DNA of 64,000 nucleotides from Takashimella koratensis (Eukaryota > Basidiomycota > Tremellomycetes > Trichosporonales > Tetragoniomycetaceae): positions 1,324,322-1,388,321 of the forward strand of contig BCKT01000008.1 of assembly GCA_003116875.1 (NCBI GenBank), given 5' to 3'. The translations under genes and the position numbers were made by a program. The notes below the pieces were generated by a model that saw nothing but the letters and a program-made list of their open reading frames with translations, searched no databases and had not been told where the DNA came from. Below, one piece after another: positions 1-12,189 of this stretch (position 1 is the first letter of the stretch; every line of letters starts with the position of its first letter).

Positions 1-82
1 TTTAAACTCTTCTTGTGCCTTCCATGTGTTCGTGGTTATGTCTTCTCTAATAAGTGTAGCGGAAGAAGGGGTTCTGGAATTG

Positions 83-2225
83 TCAGCGAAGGATCTTGAC
101 CATATGTCTCACTTCTTTGTCCGTGAGATCCTTCCACTCCTCTCCGACACCGTCGACCGAGTCGGGGTGCGCCTCTTCCCACTCTCGCTGTTGAATCTCC
201 TTCTTCTTATTATCACGGTAGCACAGGTATCCGTATAGCAAGATGAGAAGGATAGAAACGCAGTAGCCGACAAGCATGACGATGATTGCCGTCGGGTAGC
301 CAGGTGCCTCAGATCCCAAGAAAGTCTGCGGGGCGATGAGGTTGCCGACACAGTAGCCAATGTATGTGATACCAAAGACAACGATTTTTTTGCTCATACC
401 AGCGACGTTGACGTAAAGGATGCACGCACCCCTGAGCCGATTCAGCGCGTCACTCATAGCCCGCCGCGTTCACTTACATCGTAATGTATGGAGCCCAGTA
501 AACGTAGAGAATGAAGAGAGCAGCGAGAGAACCACCCTTGTTCGTACGAGGAATGACGTGAAGCATGATGACAGCGGCAAGACAGACTGAGAATGTCAGT
601 CTTAACATTATCAATGATGAGACTGTACTGGACTCACTCAAAATGGACGCAATAGTGCAAAGAAGAGGCTGTCGAGTCTTTTGAGCAAGCTTGGCGAAGA
701 CCAAAGATGCAACCCAAGAGATAACACCGGTAGGGATAGCAAGAAGCGTCGTCTGCTTAACTGTGTAACCGAGAGAGTTGACGATAAGACTGTTGAACCC
801 GATCAAGCCACCGTTCGGGATGTTGAGAGTGACATTCTGAAAACATTAGTTGGGGATCTCAGTATCGACAACTTTACACTCACGATCAGGAAGATCAACC
901 AAGTTTTGATGTCGAGAAGACCCTCGATAACTTGCGACTTCTTGAGCTTGTGGTTCATCATGCCGGTGTTATTTTTTGCGATACGGCGAACAGCGATAAC
1001 TCTTTCGCGCTTGTTCTTTAATCGCAGTTAGCCCTACGTAGACCGATTTTTGTTTTGAAGTGCAACTTACCATCCACCAAGCGGTAGTTGGGGAGCTCGG
1101 CAAGAAGATCAGGCCAAGGGTTCCGACTGTGATACTAAAGAAACCCATGACAACAAAGACCAATCGCCAACGAGAGAGGGGTCCTGGGGTGTAGAACTGC
1201 ATGCCGAAGCTACGCGAAATCAGCCTCAGCCTCGGCTCGCCCTTGAATCCACTTACCTCAACAACCCGTTAACCACCGACGAAAGCGTGCTGAACGCCAC
1301 GGCGGTACGCCACCCCTGCTCGCTCTTCTTCCAGTACATTGCGATCTGAGCTCAGCGATAGTTCTTTCCAATTTGACTCACCAAAAGACCACCAGCGCTG
1401 TGGCCGACGCCTTCAAACATGCCCAACACAAAACGTGTAGCTAGCAGTCCCCCGGCCTGTGCATGTTGTCAGTGAAGCTGGTTTGGGGGTGGATCAGACG
1501 TGCTACCCTACATTTTTCACACCAGACATTCCGAAAATCGTAACGCCATAGAAAAAGACATTTGCACAGTAGATCTTGGCAATTGGGAACCTTTGGCATA
1601 GCCAGGACTCAGGGAAAACCATGAGGATACAGCCAAAGTAAACTGAGGATAACAGTCGGATGAGAGTCAGTCGAAGTCACTTCTCGAATCATATTTAGAA
1701 TCCTCGCATAGTCCTTGCCCACGAGCCATCCCACTCACTGATTGAATTGGCCCAAGAGTAATCGTTGGCCGTGAGGTTGAGATCGGTCTTCAAACCGAAG
1801 GTGACGGCGGTACCAATGAGAACCTTATCGGTACCTGACATGAGCCTGTAGAGGATGAGCATGCAGTGGTTATGCTGCTTTGGCCAAGCTCGGGACCTAC
1901 GAAGAGAAGAAGATGAGGGGCAGAACGATTCGGTCGAGCTGCGAATCGTCAGCGTTCGTTTCGGGCGAATGGTGATCGACCTTACCTTGCGCCTGACGGC
2001 GAGCTCCTCTTGCTTGGTCCATGGTGCGAGCAATGCGTCCGCATCGGGCTCCTCTGCAATCTCCGCCAAGAAACCCGCTGCCACGTCGTACTGGGGGTTG
2101 TCAGGTCGGCTCCATGTTTCTGAAGTCTCCATACTACTCACTTCCTTCTTCTTGTCTTGGTCGAGGTCGTGTGGAACGGCCGCGACGGTTGCCGTGATCT
2201 CATTGGCGTTCTTCTCAGAGTCCAT
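83..2225 (-). CDS. Dal5/allantoate-permease-family MFS transporter (module A)
   Basis: Multi-exon gene read on the minus strand. The start MDSEKNANEI opens a hydrophilic N-terminal tail of about 80 residues ending in TKQEELAVRRK, followed after introns by the first membrane segments (LMSGTDKVLIGTAVTFG, then LNLTANDYSWANSI). Later exons carry SLFFLPSSPTTAWW-like loop sequence (1080-1120) and two helices near 240-480. The cytosolic C-terminus is charged and ends HMVKILR at 83. This arrangement is typical of anion:cation symporter-type MFS proteins that import allantoate, nicotinate, dipeptides or similar carboxylates. It lies head to head with the oxoprolinase-family gene at 2738, so import of that enzyme's substrate is a reasonable inference. 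Family call is firm; substrate unknown. Several short exons are not individually resolved. Confidence 0.85.
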
Positions 2226-2737
2226 GGCCGGCTATGCACTATCCCGTTGGTTGAGCGAGGTGCAGAATGGGGAGACCACCGGACCGAGAATGGACAGAAC
2301 AGTAGGCTTTAAGTGATAGAAGGATAGGCAATCGAGAGGCCAGCATTGGTCGGTATGGACTGCGGTCGTTACTGCTTCGGGTTTACGACACGAGGGTTTG
2401 CAAACCCGTGGCCAGCCGTGTTTCCTGGAGGCTTATCTGTACCTTTTCGGTCCAATCCGCCTTGGCACTAACTTCCCGAACTAGTCGATGCCCACCCGAA
2501 GTCCATTCCTCCGCCTCCCTCTGCCCAACCTCTGTCAACTCAATTTTAGCACAGTGTCAGTGGAGGGAATCGCTTCCCGGAAACCCGTCGAGCTCTTGTC
2601 ACGCGAATGCGGACAGTAATATCCGTACGGCCGGCTCGGTAGGGCATGGCAATGGACGTTATATCTGGGACGCCGATTGCCGAGGGGGTGGACTTGTTCT
2701 CCAGTCTCATACCCGTGACCTTTTCTCATCGCCTGAC
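2226..2737. promoter_or_regulatory. Divergent promoter between permease and oxoprolinase, module A
   Basis: A 512-nt region between two start codons facing apart. It contains a perfect 14-bp palindrome GGGTTTGCAAACCC at 2394-2407 and a related half (CGGGTTTAC) just before it. The half motif GGGTTTGCAA recurs upstream of the FAD oxidoreductase at 7834. No credible coding exon is seen here. A role as operator for a dimeric regulator is inferred from symmetry and recurrence. Confidence 0.5.
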
Positions 2738-5700
2738 ATGCCCATCGCCGTCAGCAACCCCGATAAAGTCAAGATCTGTATTGATCGTGGTGGGACCTTC
2801 TGCGTGAGCACCTCCATTTTAGAGCCTAGAGACTGATCGTTTGGTAGGATGTCATCGCCATCAGCGAGACAAAGGGCGTCCACCTTGTCAAGCTGCTCTC
2901 CGTTGACCCCACCCAGTGAGTGTTGGCTCATCACGGCGCTGACCGAGCTCCAGCTACCCCGATGCGCCTCGTGAAGGTGTTCGACGTGTGCTCGAGTGGT
3001 TGACGGGTGAGGCTATCCCCCGAGACACACCCATCGACACCTCTCGTATCGAGTATCTGCGAATGGGAACCACCGTCGCGTGAGTGATCGAACCAGTCCT
3101 TTGAGTGATGAACGTCCTTTGGCTGACGTAACGCAGGACCAACGCTCTCCTCGAGCGCAAAGGTGAGCGCAGCGCGCTGTTGATCGTAAGTTTGTTTCAG
3201 CCAGGGTTGGTTCCTGAGCTGACCCAGGTTCCAGACCAAAGGCTTCCGCGATGCCTTGGAAATTGGTACCCAAACTCGCCCCTTCCTTTTCCAGCTCGCC
3301 ATCAAAAAAGTAAGTCCTCCTTCATCACGCGATCGCTAATAACACAGCCCGATGTTCTCTACTCTAAAGTCGTCGAGATCGAGGAGCGAGTCACTCCGGA
3401 ATGGCTTGAGCACCTCGAAGACCCTTCTTGCGCCCCGGAGGGTCTCGGAGAGCTCGTGGAAGGTGTCAACGGTAGCAAGATTCGTGTCGTCGAGCCCCTC
3501 AGTGAGTCACGAGTGGTAGAATCACTGCTCATCGCCTTCTCAGACCTGGAACAGGCTGCCAAGGATCTACAGACTCTTTACGAGGAGGGTTACCGATCGA
3601 TCGCCATCGTTCTTGCCCACTCGTACCTATACCCGGTGCACGAGAAGAAGGTTGAGGAGATTGCCAAACAAGTTGGCTTCTCTCACATCAGTGTCTCTTC
3701 AGACCTTCAGGCCATGATCAACATGGTCTCTCGAGGCATGTCGGCGACGGCCGACGCCTACCTCACTCCCGAGGTTCGCCGCTACTTGGACAGTTTTGCG
3801 AGCGGTTTCAAGGGAGGACTGCAGGGTGACGACTGCCGCGTGTCTTTCATGCAGTCGGATGGCTCCCTCTGCGACTTCCGCAAGTTCTCAGGTCTCAAGG
3901 CCATTCTTTGTGAGTATGATTGAACCCATGTCAGGTGATAAATCACTGACTAGGTCAGCTGGACCCGCCGGAGGTGTGGTTGGATACGCGCGTACGGCAT
4001 TCGACCCCTTGGATGGGTCCCCCGTTGTCGGTTTCGACATGGGAGGTACTGTGAGTCTCACCCAATCTTTCCCTTGAACTGGATACTGATCGTCCGCATA
4101 GTCGACCGATGTCTCGCGATACGGTGGTGCTGTGAGTAGCTGGATCGATTGAAATTGCATTCCAATCTGACACCAGCATTCAGTACGAGCACGTCTTTGA
4201 GACGACGACCGCCGGTGTAACCATTCAGACCCCCCAGCTTGACATCAACACTGTCGCGGCAGGTGGTGGAAGTATTCTCAAATACCACAACGGCATGTTC
4301 CTCGTCGGCCCAGAGTCTGCCGGTGCTCACCCGGGGCCGGCTTGCTACCGCAAAGGGGGACCGTTGACCGTTACCGACGCCAACCTGTTCCTCGGCCGCT
4401 TACACATCGACTCGTTCCCCAAGATCTTTGGTCCAACTGAGGACATGCCCCTCGACTACGAGATTGTCCGCGAGAAGTTTGAGGCACTCACCAAGGAGAT
4501 CAACCTTGAGAACGGTGGTGCCCTATCTGCCGCCGAGGTCGCTTGCGGCTTCATCAATGTTGGTAAGTATCCAGTTGGATTTCAGAGGAACGTCTGTCTG
4601 ACCTGAACATCAGCCAACACCGCTATGGCCCGACCCATTCGTGCTCTTACCGAGCAGCGAGGTTTCCGAACCAGCGCCCACAACCTTTCTTGCTTCGGTG
4701 GTGCCGGCGGTCAGCACGCGTGTGCCCTCGCCGCTCTCCTCGGTATGCACAACGTTATTGTTCACAAGTAAGTGCATCTCTACGATTGCTCCAATATGTT
4801 CAGGAGCTCATCAAACAGATACTCGTCCTTGCTATCCGCTTACGGCATGGCTCTCGCCGATGTGGCCGTCGACAACAGCGAGCCTCTGCTTTTGGAGTAC
4901 TCGGCCGACGCCATTGGCAAGGTTAACAACCGTTTCGATGCCTTGAAGCAGAAGGGCCTGGACCAGTTGGTCGCGCAGGGTGTCGCCGAGGAGACCATTG
5001 CCTACGAGTGCTACCTCAATCTCCGTTACCGCGGTTCGGACACCAAGCTCATGATCCTCAAGCCCAAGGATGGAGACTTTGCCTCCGCCTTCATCGAGCA
5101 GCACCGTCGCGAGTTTGCCTTCGTCCTTGAAGCCAAGATCGACATTGAGAACGTTCGTGTCCGCGCTATCGGTGCTGGCGAGAACGAGCAAGACAAGCTG
5201 CAGTCCACCTATGTCAAGGACCTCAACGAACTTCCCGACGTCCTCGTAGCCGACGACGCTCACTTCGGTTCCAACGAAATCTTCTTCGAAGAAGTGGGGC
5301 AGTTTGCTCCAGCCCGCTTGTACCGTCTCGAGGACCTCGCTCCAGGAACTCGTATCCCAGGGCCTGCAATCGTCCTTGACAAGACCCAGACCATTCTGCT
5401 CCACCCGCAAAACACTGGCCGCATCTTGCGGAACCACGTGCAGTGAGTATTTTGGATGTGAGCCGATTGTGGCGTTCTGACTCTCGCAGCATCGATGTCG
5501 GTCTCGGACCTCGCAAGCAGCTCGACACTACTTCGGTCGACCCCATCCAGTTGTCGATTTTCAGCCACCGTTTTATGGGCATTGCCGAGCAGATGGGTCG
5601 CGCTCTACAGAAGACTGCCATCTCGGTTCAGATCAAGGAGCGACTTGACTTTTCGTGTGCCATCTTTGGTCCCGAGGGTGCTCTTGTCGCCAATGCACCC

Positions 5701-7632
5701 AACGTCCCAGTGCATCTGGGCAGTATGGAGTACGCGGTTCGTGCCCAAGCCGAAATGCACAAGGGAGAGCTCCGCCCTGGTGATATCCTCGTTGCCAACC
5801 ACCCCAAGGTCGGAGGCACTCACTTGCCAGATATTACGGTGAGTTGATATCAGAGGGAACACAGCTAAACCATCAAGGTCATGCAGCCAGTGTTTGCCGA
5901 GGGCTCAACAGAGGAGATCGTCTTCTGGGTCGCTGCGCGTGGCCACCACGGTGATATTGGTGGTCTTCACGGGAACTCCATGTCAGTATGAAAGTTGGGC
6001 TTCGGCTGACTCTGTAGGCACCCTCAAACCACTGAGAGCTGGCAGGAAGGCGCGGTTATCATGTCGACGTTCCTCGTCCGGGACGGCGTTTTCAACGAGC
6101 CCGAGATCCGCGAGATCTTCACCAAAGCGGGCGAGTACCCAGAGTGCATGGCTACTCGTCAAATTGAGATGAACTTGTCCGACCTCAAAGCCCAGTGCTC
6201 GGCTTGCGCCGTCGGTGCCGCCCAGATCCACAGCTTGTTTGGGGAGTACGGCAAGGACGTCGTTCAGTTTTACATGGCAGCCATCCGCACCAACGCCGAG
6301 CTTGCCGTTCGGTCATTCCTCAAGACCCAGCCTACGGATCAGCTGCAAGCAGAAGACTACATGGGTGAGTGGAGTAGATGATGCCTCACATAACGCAAGC
6401 TAACACTCCTGATAGACGACGGGACCATCCTTCGTCTCAAGATCGACATTGACCGCACTGACGGCTCTGCAATGTTCGACTTCACTGGTACGAGCCCCGA
6501 GAGTTTGTCAAATTTGAACGCACCGGAATCTGTCACTCGATCTGGATTGATCTACTGCTTGCGAACTCTAATCGGCACCGACATGCCTCTCAACGCTGGT
6601 GTGTTGGCGCCTATCAAGCTCAAGATTCCACCGAGCTGCATTCTCTCACCCTCGATGGAGGCGGCAGTTTGTGCTGGGTGAGTCCTGAACGTAGCCAGTG
6701 CTGACGGAGAAGCAACACCGAAACCTCTCAGCGAGTCGTGGACGTTGTTTTCAAGGCTTTCGAGGCCTGTGCTGCTTCTCAAGGTTGCATGAATGGTGAG
6801 TAGAGTGCAGGTGATACTGAGAACTGTATTGATAGTCTATCAGCTACCCACTTTGACTACAAAAAGTGGTACTACGGCGAGACCAGTGAGTCAGCGAATC
6901 GATGGGAAGTGAACGACACTGACAACATTAGTCTGTGGTGGAGCTGGAGCTGGCGCCACCTGGGTTGGCCAATCTGCCGTGCAGATCAACGTATGTTCTG
7001 GAATTCCTTGCGGCGATGTCTGCGCTGACCTCACTTAGATGACCAACACACGTATTGGCGACGTCGAGATCGCTGAGAAGCGATTCCCAATCCTCCTTCG
7101 CGAGTTTTCCATCCGCCGTGGCTCTGGTGGCAAGGGCCGCAACAATGGAGGAGACGGTATTCACCGCGAATACGAGGCGCGCCTTGATATCGAGGTAAGC
7201 CTCAAGGGTGTAAAAGCGTGAACAGCTGCTGACGAGATTCCAGGGTGCCCACATTGGTGAGCGTCGTGTCAATCAGCCGTATGGCATGCACGGTGGCAAG
7301 CCCGGCGAACGTGGGGCAACCTACTGGATGAGGAAGAAGCCCGACGGTTTCCGTCGCGTCAAGATGAGGCCATCATCAGCGATGCAGTGAGTCTCTCTCA
7401 ATAACACTGTGAGCAGGGTACTGATGACATTCTTAGCATGAAGGCAGGTGACCGCTTGATCATCCACTCCCCCGGTGGAGGGGGATATGGCGCCCCTGAG
7501 GACTCGGAGGAGCCCGCTACCAAGGCTCGCAAGGTCGCCAATGGCACTTCGGCTAGTTCTCATCCCAAGCCATACACCCGTGCCAACGGCAGCTTGGCAG
7601 AGTTTTCGGCAACCCAAGAGAGCTGTGATTAG
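2738..7632 (+). CDS. 5-oxoprolinase / hydantoinase A-B family protein, copy 1
   Basis: Large multi-exon gene of about 1,290 residues, the usual length for eukaryotic 5-oxoprolinase, with HyuA-like and HyuB-like halves fused. The start [20 protein letters not shown] is followed by [57 protein letters not shown], then in the B half [24 protein letters not shown] and MTNTRIGD; it ends ATQESCD. Such enzymes open a lactam or cyclic imide ring with ATP hydrolysis; 5-oxoprolinase makes glutamate from 5-oxoproline. The second copy at 53119 is closely similar throughout. One difference stands out: the family segment CGGxGAGPxxHG reads [12 protein letters not shown] here, losing the conserved His. Family is certain; exact substrate is not. 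Confidence 0.92.
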
Positions 7633-8116
7633 TCTTCGGAGAGTTTGGTATACGTTGTAGATAGATATTAGTTCAAGAATGGAACAGAATGAATATTGGT
7701 GCAGCCCTTCTACTCACAACTGAGCCGTGTCACGCTTTGCCGCGATCATGCCCACTTGGACGGCCTACGAGGAGCATTCTGTCACGAGACGATCCAAGGT
7801 CGATCATATCCGAAGGGCCGAGCGCTGACAGCCGGGTTTGCAACTCCTGGCGCATCCTCCCCACTTATAGTTGCGGGTATCTCCGTTTTCCCCACCTGAA
7901 GAAGGCAATTTCCCACGCCGGGCTTATCTGGAGACTTGACAGGAACGGCTTAGCGCTGCAGAAACCCGCAACGGGTTGCGGTTTCCCTCCCACTGACTCG
8001 GGTCGGGCTCGGTTCATCCTCCACTCACACCCCGAACACGATGGCAACAATCCGCTATAGACTGTACATCTCCTCTTGCAACAATTGGACAGTGACGGAA
8101 CCCTCTGGCATTCAGA
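7633..8116 (+). promoter_or_regulatory. Intergenic region upstream of FAD oxidoreductase 1
   Basis: A 484-nt gap between the tandem oxoprolinase and FAD oxidoreductase genes. It carries GGGTTTGCAA at 7834-7843, matching one arm of the palindrome in the module A divergent promoter, and an imperfect palindrome AAACCCGCAACGGGTTGCGG at about 7962-7981 that continues into TTT. These are candidate binding sites for a shared regulator. No coding sequence was recognised. Confidence 0.4.
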
Positions 8117-9853
8117 ATGACCATTGACCTGCCCCCTTCCTCGCCGTTTGGCGCATCGATCCTCCCCACCGAGTATGTCTCGTCTCACTGGCAGCGGTCG
8201 GTCAAGGATGACCCTCTCGTGCTATGTGGGAAAGATGACCCACTGCCGGCTACAGCGGACGTGGTAATCATTGGGAGCGGCATGTCAGGTAAGCCATCAT
8301 CCTAGGTGGTCGTGTGCTCATCCCTCGTCAGGCGCCGTGACCGCGTACAGCCTTTTATCCGCTCCTTATCCCCCCAAGTCAGTCGTCGTGTTGGAAGCGA
8401 GAGAGATCTGCTCCGGAGCGACGGGCAGGAACGGAGGTCATTGTCGACCAGACGCATTTAGGGGCTACAATGCGTTCTCAAAGCTGCATGGTCCGGTTGA
8501 AGCCAAGAAGATCCTGGAGTCTGAAGCGATCACGTTGAACAAGTAAGCTCCAAAGGAGGTCATGATCGCTGATCAAACCTTTAGTGTCGCTGCGTTTGTC
8601 AAGGAATACAATGTCGATTGTGAGCTTCGGGTGAGGCCGACGATCGACGTGTGTCTCACCCAGGAATTCACCGACTACGTGGACAAGGCGTATCAGGACG
8701 CTGCAAACGCGGGTGTGAACGTGACTGGTGTGAAACGATTGAGCGCGGAAGAAACGCAACAGGTGAGTTCTATCCAAGATCGTGCTTTCTGATTCGTTGG
8801 GTAGATAACCCAATCCCCCAACGCCTTTGGAGGATACCAATGGACCGCGGCCTCTGTCAACCCTGCAAAGCTCAACTATGGAGTGCACCGGGTATGCCAA
8901 TCTTTTGAAGGCTACAGCCTCTTCGCGTTCACTCCGGTCACCGCTGTGGAACCGAACAGCGACGAGACAAGACCGTGGACCGCGGTAACTCCGCGCGGGA
9001 GCATCAAGACGACAAAAGTTGTCTACGCCACCAATGGTTACAGCCCTTTGATTCTGCCAGATGTCGCAAACATTGTGTCTCCCTTCAAGGGTGAGTCTGA
9101 GAGGATGAGGAATGAGAGCTAATGTGCTCAGCCCAAGCCGTCAAGATCAACTCACCGCCCCTGGGCTTGGAGGTTTCTCCACCGATGGCAGCCACCATGT
9201 CGCTGCGCCACCAATTGCACCACTTCTATAGCGTGTAAGCTAGGTTGCAGCAAAATCTTGTTGACACAGTTTAGAGCCTCACAACCCGACGAGTCGGTCG
9301 TGCTGTGTTGCTCGAGAATATGGGCCGACCAGACTCCGGAAGAGTACAAGGCCTTATTTGGCACGTACGACGACTCTGTCCCATCCGTTCCCCGCGGAAA
9401 AGATACCTTCAAACAGTTCTGTTCCGCCATTCCCGGGGGAGGATATGATCCTGAGCCATTCCAGGAAGGTCAAGACGGTCTTGACTTTCAGTGGGCAGGG
9501 ATCATTGCATTCGTGAGCGCGATTCGAAAGCTATGATACCGAGTGGGACCTAGCTGACCAGCGTTGGTCCTAGACACCAGATCATGTTCCATTGGTCGGT
9601 CCGCTTCCTGGGAAAGAGGGGCAATACATCATCGCGGGATTCAACGGCCACGGTAAGCCAACCGAGGGTGTATGGCGTGGTCGTAAGTATTAACAAAAGA
9701 ACCACAGGAATGGCTCGGATCTTCCACTGCGCCCCCTGCCTTGCCGCTGTTGTCCTTGGGGGGATGGAGAAATGGGACCGCACGGTACCTTTGGCGTTCC
9801 AGACCTCAACGGAGAGATTTGAGAGGCTCCGTACAAAGGCAACAACATTTTGA
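8117..9853 (+). CDS. FAD-dependent oxidoreductase (DAO superfamily), copy 1
   Basis: About 480 residues over several exons. After a 50-residue lead comes the Rossmann dinucleotide motif ADVVIIGSGMSG (split by an intron after it), then EAREICSGATGRNGGHCRPD, the GATGRNGG motif seen in amine, amino-acid and gamma-glutamylputrescine oxidase-like flavoproteins. The middle includes KVVYATNGYSPLILPD; the last exons give TPDHVPLVGPLPG and IIAGFNGHGMARIFHC, the second FAD-contact segment, and end RLRTKATTF. Family members oxidise C-N bonds of amines or amino acids, producing imine/aldehyde, ammonia and hydrogen peroxide. It follows the oxoprolinase gene in the same direction, and a paralogue lies at 43588, so it may oxidise the product of ring opening (inference). 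Confidence 0.88.
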
Positions 9854-10451
9854 CCGTGCATGCATGATTTTTTGTATCGTGCATGTTTGTGCGCTTTTTG
9901 TATCGTATCGTGCATGCTTTGTGCGCTTTGCTACGCGCGGAAATGACGGCATGGCCCCTTGGCGTGGCGACGATTGCCAAGGAAAAAAGGGGACATAAAA
10001 ATCTGAGGCCCCAATAAAAAGTCGCGTTCTGCAGATCTCCACATCGCGCGACCTCCAAGTCCCCCACGATTCCAGCCATTCAACTGCGAGGACGCGCTAT
10101 TGTTCCAAGGTTTTGCGCCTCTAGGCACGGAACAGCGCAAAACGCGGGGAAATGAGACGACCAAGGTTTGCAAATCCACTGGCTCCTGGAAGAGTGCCGG
10201 TCTGGCGACCAAATCCACGAGCTCTTGGCGCACCGAGCTCGCGATGACACGTCCAAAGGTCGCTGTGCACCCGGGCCAAGCGACGCGGCGGCTGAGGCAC
10301 CATTCTTCAGCCAGCACAACACAAAAGCGCGAATTGAATGGTAGCTTACCGATGATACATTTAGCACTAAACAATTGCAAAGCTAAGCCGTTATCCCCCC
10401 ACCTCTCTCTTTTGCACAGGACATACATCTACAGCTTGCCTCGATACTATT
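9854..10451. other. Intergenic region with short tandem repeat
   Basis: A 598-nt gap with no supported gene. At about 9866-9931 a unit reading TTTTTGTATCGTGCATG with following TTGTGCGCTT occurs twice in imperfect tandem form (the second copy has an extra GTATC). ORFs in this stretch on the minus strand lack any recognisable domain or splice pattern. Confidence 0.5.
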
Positions 10452-12101
10452 ATGGGTCCTCTTCCCACAGGCTCTGACATGTGGCCACTCATGGTGCGGT
10501 CCAAGCATTCTGCCAACATCTTTGTCTGGAAAAACCAACGCCGACTTCGATGGGGCGCGGCGGTGTCCATCTTCCTCGGTTTCAGCCTCTGGAGGCTACA
10601 TCAGTAAGGCTTAACACTTTCACGAGTGCTTACATCGCTTCAGAATCTCTGCCTACCACCTGGTTTCTACCTTACACGCCGTGTCGGACGCGCCGGTCTC
10701 CATCCCCACCCTGTTCAGCAAAGGCTCTGCTTGCAATCCTTACGACCAGCCTGGGTACTTGCAGACGGAGCCAGACGACCTTTTCGCTACTCGATGGACG
10801 CCGATAGGCAGGCAAAGTTGTCATGCGGAACCGCTACTCCCAGCATTCCTCGGCCGCAATCGCCAAACTGGCTTTGTCGACCAACAACGAAAGATGAAAT
10901 ACCGCGCCGACGCTGCACATGCATCCAATGCTCGTCGAAGCTTCGAAGACGTAAAATGGGCTGTGAACAAGACCGTCTTGGTCTTGGGTGACCCCATACA
11001 AAGAGACAATGTGTGGACGTTCTGTCAAGTGAGTTATTCGCCATGGCTCGGCTAACCCCACCCAGCTTGCCGAAGTCTCCCCAGTGGAACTCATCTTTGA
11101 GCACCCTTGGTCTCCACCTCCATCAAGCATCTCAGTTTACGTCGACGAGGAACTCGACGATCAAGAACTAGTCAAGCAGGCCAAGCATTCCTCTGCCGAC
11201 AGCCAACTGGGGTTGGATCTGAAAGACTATCCAAAAGAGTCTGGGATCCCATATTCGAGCTTTTACTGCCACGTACCCGGCGTCAACTTCCTAATCATGT
11301 CGGTCTCGACCTTTGGAATGGATGAGACACAGCTGTGGCTGGTGAGTCCAAAGCACTTTGGTCTCGCTTAACGCTCGTATAGGAGGAGGAGAACCCACCA
11401 TACTCGTTTGAAAATCGAGTGGCCCGTTTGGCCAAACCGTACATTGAGCGAGCCAAAACATTGTCTGGACGTGAATCGACTGCGCCGGAATTGATTTACG
11501 TGACGAGCACCATGTGGGACCTTGCAAAATTTGGCCAGGAAGACCGCGAGACTGGAACTTACGCCCCTTTCATTGACACGTGAGTGACACAATCGAGCGC
11601 AGCTTATGCCCAGCTCGAGACTTGAATGGTACAGAAACCGAGTACGAGATGTTCTCCTCGACACAGCCAGGCAGTTCCCTACATCGTCGTTGAAATGGGT
11701 TACCACCCATTATCGTAAGTCATGTCGAGTTAGGCTTCCGCTCCGGCCGCTGACTAACGGAAACAGCTACTGGCGTCAAACCGGGAGCATTCGTCGAGAA
11801 GCTTGGGTCTGAACTCGACGATGGCTGGCGAAGCCTGTATCGATTAAAGTCGATGGACTCGGCGGCCAAGTCGGCAGTGTTGGACCACGATGACCTCAAC
11901 TCTCACCAGACTAATCTTATGAATCGTGTCGGTATCAATCGATGGGGAGAGTTGTTGTTGGGCATTGAAGAAAAATCGGCCAACAAAAGGTGAGTTCAAC
12001 TGGTCGGCATTCGCTGACAGGGTAGTGAGATTCCCGGCTGGAACACTGCAAGTCATTTGTGGGCCGAAATGATGCTAAACGACCTTCGAGCGACCATGTA
12101 A
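10452..12101 (+). CDS. Membrane-anchored PC-esterase/SGNH-like protein, catalytic Ser apparently absent
   Basis: A multi-exon protein of roughly 450-460 residues. The start MGPLPTGSDMWPLMV leads to one N-terminal membrane segment (RWGAAVSIFLGFSLW), as in fungal type II membrane proteins of the PC-esterase / Cas1-like SGNH group. Supporting motifs are KTVLVLGDPIQRDNVWTFCQ at about 10969-11028, ELIYVTSTMWDLAKFG in the middle, and WNTASHLWAEMMLNDLRATM at the end, all in the family's order. In relatives the first motif usually reads GDS; here the Ser codon is a Pro codon (GAC CCC), so this may be a pseudoenzyme. The last acceptor was chosen so the frame continues to the WNTASHLWAEMMLNDL exon and the TAA at 12099. 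Function inferred only by family. Confidence 0.65.
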
Positions 12102-12189
12102 GATTCATGTTAGAGTAAAGTTTCCTGTAACGCAGCACTTTTGCATACTGTACACCATTGTTTCGATGTATCTCGACTTGGCTTGAACC

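Noticed and set aside
4832..5437. A 201-codon frame antisense to oxoprolinase copy 1.
   Set aside because: The plus-strand frame is strongly conserved with copy 2; the antisense frame is a shadow of codon bias.
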